From positions 3,162,001 through 3,226,000 of the forward strand of contig NZ_CP022521.1 of assembly GCF_002234535.1 (NCBI RefSeq): a DNA stretch of 64,000 nt, given 5' to 3'. The translations under genes were made by a program, and so were the position numbers. The stretch's first letter is position 1. Each line of letters starts with the position of its first letter. Source of the stretch: Actinoalloteichus hoggarensis (GTDB lineage Bacteria; Actinomycetota; Actinomycetes; Mycobacteriales; Pseudonocardiaceae). Under the pieces are notes generated by a model. The model was not told the origin of the DNA and searched no databases. It was given only the letters and a program-made list of their open reading frames with translations. Below are positions 36,123 to 44,200 of this stretch, one piece after another.

Positions 36123-38144
36123 ATGTCTGACATGGGTGCGCCTGGGCGCTTGGTCCCGCTCGACCTGCCCACGATCGCCGCCGCCGACCTGCCTGGACGA
36201 CTCCAGGCGACCTTCGTCCCCACCGAAGGCGCCGTGGCCTGGTGGGGCGTGACGGACCTGCCCGCCGTACTCGCCGCCCGCGACCTGCCCGTGGGACGCG
36301 AGTCGCTGGTGCGCCTGGCCGCGCCGACCCGGTCGCCGCGTGGTGGCGTCATCGGCGTCACGGTGCCCGCGCGACTGTCCCCGTTCGACGTCGCCCTTCC
36401 CGCGCTGCGCCGGCTCGATCCGGCGGCCCTCGGCGACGTGGGCACGTCGGTACGCGGCTGGCGAGAGGCGGCACTGCTGCTCGACGGCGGACCGGACGAA
36501 ACCGCCGAGCTGGAGTCCCGCTTCGCGGCCCTGGCCGAACGGATGCCCACCGCCGCACACGCCGTGCTCAGCCCGGACGGCACCGCGATCGACACCGCGG
36601 CCGCCCTGCTGTCCCGCTTTCGCCAGACTGCGACGACCCGCCGACAGCTCGCCTCGGCCGCCGTGCACGCCGAGCTGCGGCCGTATCAGGTCGACGGTGT
36701 CGCCTGGCTTCGGTCGCTGGACCCGCCCGGGGACCGGACGAGTCCGTCCGCGGAACCCGCCATGGCCGGCGCGTCTCCTTCGGTCGCCGCGCGCCACCCG
36801 AGTCCCGGTGGCGGCGTGCTGGCCGACGAGATGGGACTCGGCAAGACACTCCAGGCGATCTGCCTGCTCGCCACGCGCCGCTCGGCCGGACCCCATCTGG
36901 TGGTCTGCCCGACCTCCGTCGTCGGCAACTGGCGCCGCGAACTGGCCCGATTCACCCCGGACATCCCGGTCCGCGTCCACCACGGTTCCCGGCGCGGACT
37001 CTCCGCCGCTCCCGACGCCGGGTCCGTGGTCGTCACCAGCTACAGCGTGCTGCGCTCCGACGCCGAGGAACTGGCCGGGATCGACTGGGACGTCGTGGTC
37101 TTCGACGAGGCACAGCAGATCAAGAATCCCGACACCCGAGCCGCCAAGGCAGCCGCGGCGCTGCCCGCCGCGATCCGCCTCGCGATGACCGGCACCCCGG
37201 TGGAGAACCGGCTGGACGAGCTCTGGGCGATCCTGCGCATCACCAATCCCGGGCTGCTCGGGACCAGGGCTCGCTTTCGACAGCGGTTCGCGATTCCGAT
37301 CGAACAGCGCCGCTCCCCGACGGCCGCCGCCCGACTCAGCTCGCTCATCGCCCCGCACGTCCTGCGTCGCCGCAAGGCGGACGTGGCCGCCGACCTGCCG
37401 CCCAAGCTGCACTCGACGGTCTCCTGCACCCTGACCGAGGAGCAGGCCGCGCTGTACCGGGATGCCGTGCGGGACGCCTTCGCCGAGGGCCTCGGCGCCG
37501 GCATCGGTCGTCGAGGACGGGTGCTCGCCCTGCTGACGGCGCTCAAGCAGATCTGCAACCATCCGGCTCAGTTCCGACCCGACGATCGAGGACTGGCGGG
37601 CCGGTCCGGCAAATTCGATCGGGCCGCCGAGATGCTCACCGAGATCGTCCAGCACGACGACCGAGCGCTGGTCTTCACCCAGTACCGGGTGATGGGCGAG
37701 CTGCTGTCCCGGCACCTGTCCGCCGAGCTGGGCGAGACGACCGTGCCGTTCCTGCACGGCGGGTTGAGCGCCGAGCACCGGGACCGACTCGTCCACTCCT
37801 TCCAGAACGAGGACGACGGGCCGCCGATCCTGCTGCTGAGCCTGCGGGCCGCCGGTTTCGGTCTGAACCTGACCCGCGCCGGACACGTCGTGCACTACGA
37901 CCGCTGGTGGAATCCCGCGGTCGAGGAACAGGCGACCGACCGAGCACATCGGATCGGCCGGGACCGCGCCCTGACCGTGCACACCCTGGTCACCGGCGGA
38001 ACCGTCGAAGACCACATCGCCCGGCTTCACGAGTCCAAACGAGTCCTCGCCGAGGCCGTCGCGGGCGGCGAGGCCGCGTTGGCGGAGCTGTCCGACGAGG
38101 ACCTCCATGCGGTCCTCGCCCTCGACGAGGAGGTGATCGGCTGA
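36123..38144 (+). CDS. SNF2-family DEAD-like helicase/ATPase
   Basis: The 673-residue protein has an N-terminal SNF2-associated segment (about 1-185), then the two RecA-like lobes. Motif I is DEMGLGKT (from Asp235), Ia VVCPTSVVGNWRREL, II DEAQ (328-331), III MTGTPVENRLDELW, IV ALVFTQY, V GFGLNLTRAGHVVHYDRWWN and VI QATDRAHRIGR. It is a double-strand DNA translocase of the bacterial HepA/SWI2 type, somewhat shorter than the usual 900-1100 residues because the N-terminal part is reduced. It overlaps the SWIM gene by one base (TGATG). Its promoter faces the MarR gene. Confidence 0.92.
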   Translation: MSDMGAPGRLVPLDLPTIAAADLPGRLQATFVPTEGAVAWWGVTDLPAVLAARDLPVGRESLVRLAAPTRSPRGGVIGVTVPARLSPFDVALPALRRLDPAALGDVGTSVRGWREAALLLDGGPDETAELESRFAALAERMPTAAHAVLSPDGTAIDTAAALLSRFRQTATTRRQLASAAVHAELRPYQVDGVAWLRSLDPPGDRTSPSAEPAMAGASPSVAARHPSPGGGVLADEMGLGKTLQAICLLATRRSAGPHLVVCPTSVVGNWRRELARFTPDIPVRVHHGSRRGLSAAPDAGSVVVTSYSVLRSDAEELAGIDWDVVVFDEAQQIKNPDTRAAKAAAALPAAIRLAMTGTPVENRLDELWAILRITNPGLLGTRARFRQRFAIPIEQRRSPTAAARLSSLIAPHVLRRRKADVAADLPPKLHSTVSCTLTEEQAALYRDAVRDAFAEGLGAGIGRRGRVLALLTALKQICNHPAQFRPDDRGLAGRSGKFDRAAEMLTEIVQHDDRALVFTQYRVMGELLSRHLSAELGETTVPFLHGGLSAEHRDRLVHSFQNEDDGPPILLLSLRAAGFGLNLTRAGHVVHYDRWWNPAVEEQATDRAHRIGRDRALTVHTLVTGGTVEDHIARLHESKRVLAEAVAGGEAALAELSDEDLHAVLALDEEVIG

Positions 38145-38713
38145 TGGCGGCCGAGTTCGGTGCCACCGTGTGGGGGCGGGCGTGGCTGCGCACCGTCGAG
38201 TCGACGTCGGTCACCACGGTCGACTCCGGGCTGCCCAAGGCCCGCGCCCTCGCCCGCAACAAGGCCGTCGAGGGCCTGGCTGTCGGCACCGGTCGGGTGA
38301 CGGCGGGCGTGCGGGTGAAGGACGTCGTGTATCGGGTCGGGCTGATCCTGCCCGAATGGACCGGCGACATGCGTATGGAGGCGGAGCGCCTGGTGGCGGG
38401 CGTCGCCGCGCAGCGCGCCGCCCTCGCCCCCGGCGATCTGCCCGACGCCCTGGAGGCGGACCTGCGGGGAGCAGGCGTCGACCTCGTCGTGCCCGCGGCG
38501 GACCAGGTCGTCCAGTGCGACTGCCGGGCCCGCGGCCCGCGCTGTGTGCACGTGGTGGCGGTGCTCTACTCCCTCGTTCAGCGGATAGACGAGGAACCGG
38601 CGCTGGCCCTGGTCCTGCGATCCGCACGCGCCGCGCGGATCGGCGAGTCCGCATCCGGTGTGGAGCGAATCCCCCTCGGCCAGCTCGATCCGGCGCGTTT
38701 CTACGGCGACTGA
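38144..38713 (+). CDS. SWIM zinc-finger protein, partner of the SNF2 helicase
   Basis: The ATG overlaps the helicase stop (TGATG), so translation is coupled. The 189-residue protein opens with FGATVWGRAWLRTVESTSVT, the usual start of helicase-linked SWIM proteins. It contains one SWIM motif near residues 125-136, QCDCRARGPRCVHVVAVLY (CxC-x6-CxH). SWIM domains bind DNA or proteins. The helicase plus SWIM pair is widespread in actinobacteria and is assumed to work in DNA repair or chromatin-like remodelling; direct evidence is sparse. Confidence 0.88.
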   Translation: MAAEFGATVWGRAWLRTVESTSVTTVDSGLPKARALARNKAVEGLAVGTGRVTAGVRVKDVVYRVGLILPEWTGDMRMEAERLVAGVAAQRAALAPGDLPDALEADLRGAGVDLVVPAADQVVQCDCRARGPRCVHVVAVLYSLVQRIDEEPALALVLRSARAARIGESASGVERIPLGQLDPARFYGD

Positions 38714-38938
38714 TCGGACGAGCCCCCGGCGCCGACATGTGATCTTCGTCGTCGGTGGCGGACGCGACCCGCGCCGACGGCAGGGTGTTCCGCGTTCGCC
38801 ACCTCGGCGGGTTCCCTCAGGTCGGGAACCGGGCGGTCGGCCAGGGGCGGGAACACTCGGACGACTGGGTGATCCGGCGGCTCCGCCGGGTCCGCGCGCC
38901 ACTACCGGTGGCCGCATCGCCTGAGGCGGCCCTGGTGC

Positions 38939-39367
38939 TCAGCGGGCCACGGGCTGCCTGCGTCGTGGACCCGCCGCCGCGTCCAGGACCTCGCAGTCGT
39001 CCGCGGCGGGATGGGATGCGGCGGTGGCGGCGATGATCTCGGTCAGCATCGCTCGTGCGTCGGTCAACTCGTCGATGTGGCCGGTGATGCGGTCGCGTTC
39101 TCGGTCCAGCTCCACAGCGAGCTCCGGGCAGGCGGGCACCAGCCGCTCGCCGTCGTCGACCATGCACGGCAGCACCTCGGCGATGATCGCCGTGCTGAGC
39201 CCGGCGGCGAGCAACGTCCGAATTCGCCGTACCACATCGAGGTCGGACTCGACGTACTCGCGGTATCCGCTGGGTCGCCGCCTGGGACCGAGCAGACCTT
39301 GCTGTTCGTAGTAGCGCAGCGACCGTTCACTCACGCCGGTGCGGCGGGACAGCTCCCCGATGCGCAT
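38939..39367 (-). CDS. MerR family transcriptional regulator
   Basis: The start at 39367 (GGAGGTCAC before ATG) is preferred over 39409; it gives 142 residues. The winged helix-turn-helix MRIGELSRRTGVSERSLRYY is followed by EQQGLLGPRRRPSGYREY and a dimerisation coiled coil (about 80-120). The C-terminal effector part is short. It lacks the Cys cluster of SoxR, so it is not the iron-sulfur sensor. It diverges from an imine-reductase-like gene with 59 bp between the starts, and a 14-bp dyad lies in the gap. Confidence 0.9.
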   Translation of the reverse strand: MRIGELSRRTGVSERSLRYYEQQGLLGPRRRPSGYREYVESDLDVVRRIRTLLAAGLSTAIIAEVLPCMVDDGERLVPACPELAVELDRERDRITGHIDELTDARAMLTEIIAATAASHPAADDCEVLDAAAGPRRRQPVAR

Positions 39368-39387
39368 GTGACCTCCGCCATGCCGAG

Positions 39388-39419
39388 TGGACTCTGACAT
39401 CGATGTCAAAGTCTAGCGT
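39388..39419 (+). promoter_or_regulatory. MerR-type promoter with a dyad in a long spacer
   Basis: TGGACT (39388-39393) and TAGCGT (39414-39419) are separated by 20 bp, longer than the normal 17. The spacer holds the perfect palindrome TGACATCGATGTCA (39395-39408). This is the layout activated by MerR regulators through DNA untwisting. The reductase ATG lies seven bases after the -10 box, so the message is leaderless. Confidence 0.7.
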
Positions 39420-39426
39420 CGCGGCC

Positions 39427-40326
39427 ATGACCGACATTCAGCCGATCACCGGCTCCACCACGGCCACCGGCCTCGCCCCCGTCACGATCCTCGGACTCGG
39501 CCCGATGGGGCAGGCACTGGCGGGCGCGTTCTTGACAGCCCGACACCCCACCACCGTCTGGAACCGATCCCCCGGGAAGGACGGCGACCTCCTCGCCCGG
39601 GGCGCCGCCGCCGCGGCCACCGCGGCCGACGCGGTGGCCGCGAGCCCACTGGTGATCATCTGTGTGCTCGACTACGACGCCGTGCAGGCCGTCCTGGGCA
39701 CCGTCGGCGACGCCCTGCGCGGCCGCACACTGGTGAACCTCACGGCGGACCTCCCCGCCCGCGCCCGCGAGACCGCGGCCTGGGCCGCCGACCACGGCGT
39801 CGACTACCTCGACGGATCCATCATGACCCCGACCACCACGATCGGCGGCCCTGGCGCCCGCGTCAACTACAGCGGACCGGCGGAGCTCTACGCCGCATGG
39901 GCGCCGACGCTGGCCCGGCTCGGCGGCACGTCGAACCACCTCGGCACCGATCCCGGCCGCGCGGCCGCGTACGACATCGCGCTGCTGGACTTCTTCTGGA
40001 CCTCGATGAGCGGGTTCATGCACGCGCTGGCGCTCGCGCGGGCGGAGGGCGTCACCGCCGCCGAACTCGCGCCGCACGCGAAGGGGATCGCCGCGATCAT
40101 GCCCGACATCATCGATCACTACGCGAGCAGGATCAGCGCGGGCGAGGATCCCGAGGAGACCGCGACCCTGGCCTCCGCGACGACGAGCGTCGGTCACCTC
40201 GTCCATGCCTCGGCAGGCCACGGGTTGGACACCGCGGTGCTCGACGGCGTCGCCGCCCACTTCCAACGGGCACTGGACTCGGGCGACGACGTCGTCTCGG
40301 TGCTGAACCGCCCGACGGTGACCTGA
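39427..40326 (+). CDS. Imine-reductase-like NAD(P)-dependent oxidoreductase, second copy
   Basis: The 299-residue protein has the same fingerprint as the copy at 25191-26099: ILGLGPMGQALAGAFLTARH, then TTVWNRSPGK, and a central LLDFFWTSMSGFMHALALAR helix. It is the likely target of the divergent MerR regulator. The two copies are clearly related but not near-identical, and they are controlled by different regulator families (MerR here, TetR there), so recent duplication is unlikely. The substrate is unknown. Confidence 0.87.
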   Translation: MTDIQPITGSTTATGLAPVTILGLGPMGQALAGAFLTARHPTTVWNRSPGKDGDLLARGAAAAATAADAVAASPLVIICVLDYDAVQAVLGTVGDALRGRTLVNLTADLPARARETAAWAADHGVDYLDGSIMTPTTTIGGPGARVNYSGPAELYAAWAPTLARLGGTSNHLGTDPGRAAAYDIALLDFFWTSMSGFMHALALARAEGVTAAELAPHAKGIAAIMPDIIDHYASRISAGEDPEETATLASATTSVGHLVHASAGHGLDTAVLDGVAAHFQRALDSGDDVVSVLNRPTVT

Positions 40327-40391
40327 CACCGCGTCGTCGGAACCGGGCTCGGGGCGAGGCCGGGGCCGCATGGGCGCCGCGTGGAAGGTCC

Positions 40392-40985
40392 TCAGCGCTG
40401 CTCCGGTGCGGGGTCGACGCCCGCCTCGGTCCAGACGCGCGTCAGGATCTCCTCGACGGTCTCCTCGGGCGTCTGATGCGTGGTGTCCAACCACAGGCCC
40501 AGCCGCGGGGTCTCGGCGCGGAACAGCCGATCGAGGTCCTCGGGGCTCCAGGCGGGGCCGTAGGCGTTCTTGGGTCGCCCCTCCTCCCGCCGGGCGATCG
40601 CGGCGACGTCCGGAGCCAGCACCACCACGAACACGGGCCTGCTGTGAACGGCGGCGAGCAGGCGGGGCAGCTCCTCGCCGAGGACGACGTCCTGTGCGAC
40701 GACGGTGAAGCCCGCGCGGACGTACTCGTCGGCGACCGACGCGGTGAGCCGATGCCGGAGCCGGAGCTGTTCGAGCGCCGCGGGCTCGGCGTCGGGAGTC
40801 ATCTCATGTCGTCCGGAGACGATCATCCGGCGAAACAGGTCTCCCCGCAGGTGCACCGCGTGCGGCAGTCGCTCGGCCAGCAGCTGGGCGACCGTGGACT
40901 TGCCTGCGGCCTGGACACCGGTGATCAGGATGACGGCGGGGGTGCCCCGCTCCAGCGGGCCGGGCTCGGCGGAGCCGAGGGTCAT
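40392..40985 (-). CDS. P-loop kinase/phosphotransferase (chloramphenicol-phosphotransferase-like)
   Basis: The ATG at 40985 gives 197 residues; the frame to 41051 is longer without homology. Walker A is GVQAAGKST (about 22-30), followed by the helix VAQLLAERLPHAVHLRGDLF, whose RGD-F loop is typical of shikimate-kinase-like and chloramphenicol 3-O-phosphotransferase-like enzymes. The lid stretch is ARREEGRPKNAYG and a DTT/H-Q-T-P-E-E-T end follows. It probably phosphorylates a small molecule; the acceptor is not evident. Confidence 0.75.
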   Translation of the reverse strand: MTLGSAEPGPLERGTPAVILITGVQAAGKSTVAQLLAERLPHAVHLRGDLFRRMIVSGRHEMTPDAEPAALEQLRLRHRLTASVADEYVRAGFTVVAQDVVLGEELPRLLAAVHSRPVFVVVLAPDVAAIARREEGRPKNAYGPAWSPEDLDRLFRAETPRLGLWLDTTHQTPEETVEEILTRVWTEAGVDPAPEQR

Positions 40986-41210
40986 GGTCGTCCTTCCGCT
41001 GGTGGGTGTCTGCGGGGTCGGGTACCGATCCGGCGGTGGATGCGATCGCACGGCGCCGCGGCCGGACGATCTCGGGGACCGTATCCGGGCGCCCGAGGCG
41101 GCGCACGCGAATTTCAGGGCCGGGCCGGCCGGCCGTCGTGCGTCCGGCGGCTGGTTCTCGACCTCCGCCGATCCGTCCGCGACCGTCGACGCGCCGTCCG
41201 CGCCGCGCCA

Positions 41211-42890
41211 TCATCCCGACGGCGACTCCACAGCACCGGTATGGCGGTCGACGATCACCCGGGCCGCCACCGAGACGGGCAGCGTCCCGTAGGACCGGCC
41301 GCCGTCGAGCCTTCCGCCGCAGAACGCGTCGGACACCTCGGCAGGGGCGTGACGAACGAGTAAGGCGCCTTGGAAGGCCAGCGCCAGCCGCTCCACCAGC
41401 ATGCGGGCCTGGCGCTGTGCCTCGGCCGGGTCGGCGGGCAGCGCGGCCAGGTCACGCCGCACCAGATCCAGATGCGTGTCCAGCGACCGATTGCCGCCTC
41501 GGGCGAGTTCGATCTCGGCGAGGAACGCCTCGCCGGTCTCGGGTGTGCGGGTGAGCGCGCGCAGCACGTCGAGACAGATGACGTTGCCCGAGCCCTCCCA
41601 GATCGAGGTGAGCGGCTGTTCCCGGTAGACGCGGGCCAAGGGGAAGTCCTCGCAGTAGCCGTTGCCCCCGAGGGCCTCCATCGCCTCGAAGGCGTGGCCG
41701 GGGCCGCGTTTGCACACCCAGTACTTCAGCACGGCGGTGCCGAGTCTGCGGAGGTGCCGGTCCTGCTCCGTGGCGTCGACGTCGTAGGTTCGGGCCAGGC
41801 GCAGCATCGCGGAGGTGGCCGCCTCCGACTCCACGCACAGATCGGCCAGCACCGACGTCATCAGTGGCTGGTCCACCAGCGCGGCGCCGAAGGCGTGGCG
41901 GTGTCGGGCGTGGTGGCAGGCCTCCACCACCGCGCGCCGCATCAGCGCCGCCGTGCCGCCGACGCAGTCCAGGCGCGTGTGATTGACCATCTCGATGATG
42001 GTGCGCACCCCGGCGCCCGGTTCGCCGACCAGCCGTGCCCACGCGCCGTCGAACTCGACTTCACCGGAGGCGTTGGACCTGTTGCCCAGCTTGTCCTTCA
42101 GCCGTTGCAGCCGCAGCGCGTTGCGGCTGCCGTCGGGCAGGAACCGGGGAAGCAGGAAGCAGGTGGGGCCTGCGTCGGTCTGTGCCAGGACGAGGAAGGC
42201 GTCCGACATCGGTGCCGAGAAGAACCACTTGTGTCCGGTGAGGAGGTACTCGCCGTCACCGCCCGCCCGCCGCGCACGGGTGGTGTTGGACCGCACGTCG
42301 GAGCCGCCCTGGCGTTCGGTCATGCCCATGCCCATCAGCGCTCCGGACTTGCCGGCGGCCGGCCGGGGTCGCGGGTCGTAGTCCGACGTCGTGAGCCGGG
42401 GCACCCATTCGGCGGCCAGGTCGGGCTGGGCCCGCAGCGCAGGCACCGCCGCGTGGGTCATGGTGATCGGACAGGCGTGTCCGGATTCGGTCTGGGCCAG
42501 CAGCATGTGCACCGCCGACCGCGCGACCTGCGCGCCGGGGCGGGCCTCCTGCCAGGACAGGGCGTGGGCGCCGAGTCCGACGGCGGCCGCCATCACCTGG
42601 TGGTAGGCCGCGTCGTAGCGGACCTCGTCGATGCGGCGGCCGACTCGATCGTGGGTGTGCAGCCGCGGCGGCCGTTCCTCGGCCTGCTCGGCCCAGGCGT
42701 GGAACCGGGCCGATCCGGCGAGGCGACCGGCCGTGCCGAGGTGGTCCTGTGCCCAGCCTGCCGAGTAGCGGGACACCGCCTCACGTAACGGCAGGTCGGC
42801 GGCGAACTCGTCGACGTCGACGCGCGGGGGCGACTGGTTGCGGACCTCGCCCGCTGCGTCGACGTCGGCTGGGGGGATCACGGCGGACAC
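41211..42890 (-). CDS. Acyl-CoA dehydrogenase family flavoprotein, AidB-like
   Basis: The GTG at 42890 follows GAGGAG at five bases and gives 559 residues, the length of AidB. The N-terminal adaptive-response segment starts NQSPPRVDVDEFAADLPLRE. The FAD domain has GMGMTERQGGSDVRSNTTRA, GHKWFFSAPMSDAFLVLAQT and CVGGTAALMRRAVVEA. The C-terminal AidB signature is EAMEALGGNGYCEDFPLARV then YREQPLTSIWEGSGNVICLD. Escherichia coli AidB is an FAD- and DNA-binding protein of the alkylation response. No ada or alkA lies next to it. Confidence 0.92.
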   Translation of the reverse strand: MSAVIPPADVDAAGEVRNQSPPRVDVDEFAADLPLREAVSRYSAGWAQDHLGTAGRLAGSARFHAWAEQAEERPPRLHTHDRVGRRIDEVRYDAAYHQVMAAAVGLGAHALSWQEARPGAQVARSAVHMLLAQTESGHACPITMTHAAVPALRAQPDLAAEWVPRLTTSDYDPRPRPAAGKSGALMGMGMTERQGGSDVRSNTTRARRAGGDGEYLLTGHKWFFSAPMSDAFLVLAQTDAGPTCFLLPRFLPDGSRNALRLQRLKDKLGNRSNASGEVEFDGAWARLVGEPGAGVRTIIEMVNHTRLDCVGGTAALMRRAVVEACHHARHRHAFGAALVDQPLMTSVLADLCVESEAATSAMLRLARTYDVDATEQDRHLRRLGTAVLKYWVCKRGPGHAFEAMEALGGNGYCEDFPLARVYREQPLTSIWEGSGNVICLDVLRALTRTPETGEAFLAEIELARGGNRSLDTHLDLVRRDLAALPADPAEAQRQARMLVERLALAFQGALLVRHAPAEVSDAFCGGRLDGGRSYGTLPVSVAARVIVDRHTGAVESPSG

Positions 42891-42978
42891 GGGGACTCCT
42901 CGAACGTCGTCGGTCGCGGTACCCGCCATCCTGCCCGGCCGTGCCCGCCTCCCACGATCGACTCCGAGAACACGCCGA

Positions 42979-43254
42979 TCAGCGGATGCGACAGGCCTCG
43001 GCGGCCTCCCGGCCGGACATGAACGGGCCCAGCAGTTCCCGGCATCGCTGCGCCGTGGTCGTGTTCGCGTCGCAGGCCGTCGCCGCGGTGCGTTCGTCGA
43101 CGCCCCGCACGAGGGCGAAGGCGATGCAGGCGTCGGCGTCTTCGGCGGCCGAGGCGGGATGTCCCGCCGCCGTCCAGGCGGTGGACGCCAGCACCACGGC
43201 GACCGCCACCGCCACCGACGGTGTTCGCGGAGTCCCGTACCGCTTCCAGATCAT
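42979..43254 (-). CDS. Small secreted four-cysteine protein
   Basis: The ATG at 43254 is preceded by GAGGAGGGTGCGCCG and gives 91 residues. A basic start (MIWKRYGTPR), a hydrophobic core (VAVAVAVVLAS) and an Ala-rich cleavage region (HPASAAED) form a Sec signal peptide. The mature part of about 55 residues has four cysteines (DACIAF, TACDAN, QRCREL, EACRIR), which could make two disulfides in a helical bundle. No family is recognised. The AidB-like start lies 89 bases downstream. Confidence 0.6.
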   Translation of the reverse strand: MIWKRYGTPRTPSVAVAVAVVLASTAWTAAGHPASAAEDADACIAFALVRGVDERTAATACDANTTTAQRCRELLGPFMSGREAAEACRIR

Positions 43255-43609
43255 CGGCGCACCCTCCTCGGCTTCGTCCACGGTGGACACCGCACGTCGC
43301 CGCCGTAGCGGCGTGACCGCAGTGCATCGCGCGGTGGTGTCGACACGCCAGGAGGATCACCCCGTGGTTCGGCGGGTTTCACCGCTTCAGGCGGCCTCGG
43401 GCCGGGAAGACACCTCCGGGTCGCGGCGCGGGCGGTGGGAGACGATGCGGCCGCCCGCGACCTCGACGCCTCGGGCGGAGCTCCCTCGACGTCTTGTGCG
43501 AGACGACGTTCGACGGCGTTTGACGGAGTGGTCCGGGCCGGCGCCCCGGGGCCGCGGATCGTCGACCGCGTCGACGACGGATCAGGCCGCGTCCGTCACG
43601 GTCGACGGG
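43255..43609. other. 355 bp intergenic region, nothing recognised
   Basis: No supported gene or clear terminator was found between the secreted-protein start and the stop of the MarR gene. Confidence 0.3.
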
Positions 43610-44065
43610 TCAGCTCGCGGGCTGGGGCAGACCGGCCGTGCCGACGGCGGCGTCGTCGGTGATCCTGGTCAGGATCGAGGTCGCCAGCGTCAGTTCGGCG
43701 GCGGGGAGGCCGGCGGCGAGCGCGTCCAGGCCGGCGGCCACGTCGCGGTGGGTCAGGACGGCCAGCCGGGTGCCCTCCTCGGTCAGGGCGATCTGGTAGG
43801 CACGTCGGTCCCGCGGGTCGCGGACGCGAGTGACGAGCGACCGTCGTTCGACCCGGTCCACCAGGCCGGTCAGGCTCGACTTCTCCAGCTTCAGCGCGCG
43901 GCGCAGGTCGGTCATCCCGATCGGGCCGCCGACCAGCACGCACAGGAGTTGTGTCTGGGCCGCCGTGAGGTCGTGCCGACGACTCACCTCGTCGAAGACG
44001 TGGTCGACCAGGTGCGCGAGCCGCACCACCGCGTCGGCGAATCCTGTCTCGGTGCTGTCGGTCAT
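43610..44065 (-). CDS. MarR family transcriptional regulator
   Basis: A 151-residue winged-helix protein: LTAAQTQLLCVLVGGPIGMT, then DLRRALKLEKSSLTGLVDRV (recognition helix) and the wing VRDPRDRRAYQIALTEEG. The KLEKSSLTGLVDR form is shared with regulators of quinone and NAD(P)H dehydrogenase genes. It diverges from an FAD dehydrogenase gene, and two TTCG-N5-CGAA dyads lie between them, the nearer 33 bases from its start. Autorepression plus control of the neighbour is expected. Confidence 0.9.
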   Translation of the reverse strand: MTDSTETGFADAVVRLAHLVDHVFDEVSRRHDLTAAQTQLLCVLVGGPIGMTDLRRALKLEKSSLTGLVDRVERRSLVTRVRDPRDRRAYQIALTEEGTRLAVLTHRDVAAGLDALAAGLPAAELTLATSILTRITDDAAVGTAGLPQPAS

Positions 44066-44098
44066 GGCGCCTCCTCACGCCGAGTGTAGTTGACATCC

Positions 44099-44135
44099 GT
44101 TCGCGCCACGAACTAATCTAATTCGCACTACGAAC
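44099..44135. promoter_or_regulatory. Two MarR-type dyads TTCG-N5-CGAA, 22 bp apart
   Basis: Site 1 (44099-44113) is GTTCG-CGCCA-CGAAC and site 2 (44121-44135) is ATTCG-CACTA-CGAAC. The 22-bp spacing puts both on one face of the helix. They lie in the divergent MarR/dehydrogenase gap together with AT-rich AACTAATCTAA. Confidence 0.7.
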
Positions 44136-44145
44136 CATGCGCTGT

Positions 44146-44174
44146 ACGTACTATCTGCATCGTCGACAGTACGT
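44146..44174. promoter_or_regulatory. Inverted repeat ACGTACT-N15-AGTACGT upstream of the dehydrogenase
   Basis: A second, unrelated dyad with seven-base perfect arms, 26 bases before the ATG at 44201. It could be a second operator or an mRNA leader hairpin. Confidence 0.4.
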
Positions 44175-44200
44175 TATGAGAACCAAGGAGGTCGGTGTCC

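Noticed and set aside
36042-38108. A 688-codon minus-strand open frame
   Set aside because: Exactly antisense to the SNF2 helicase, whose motifs are all intact on the plus strand.
38939-39367. MerR gene considered as SoxR for the SoxR-like box
   Set aside because: It lacks the C-x2-C-x-C-x5-C iron-sulfur cluster motif, and its own dyad differs from the SoxR box.
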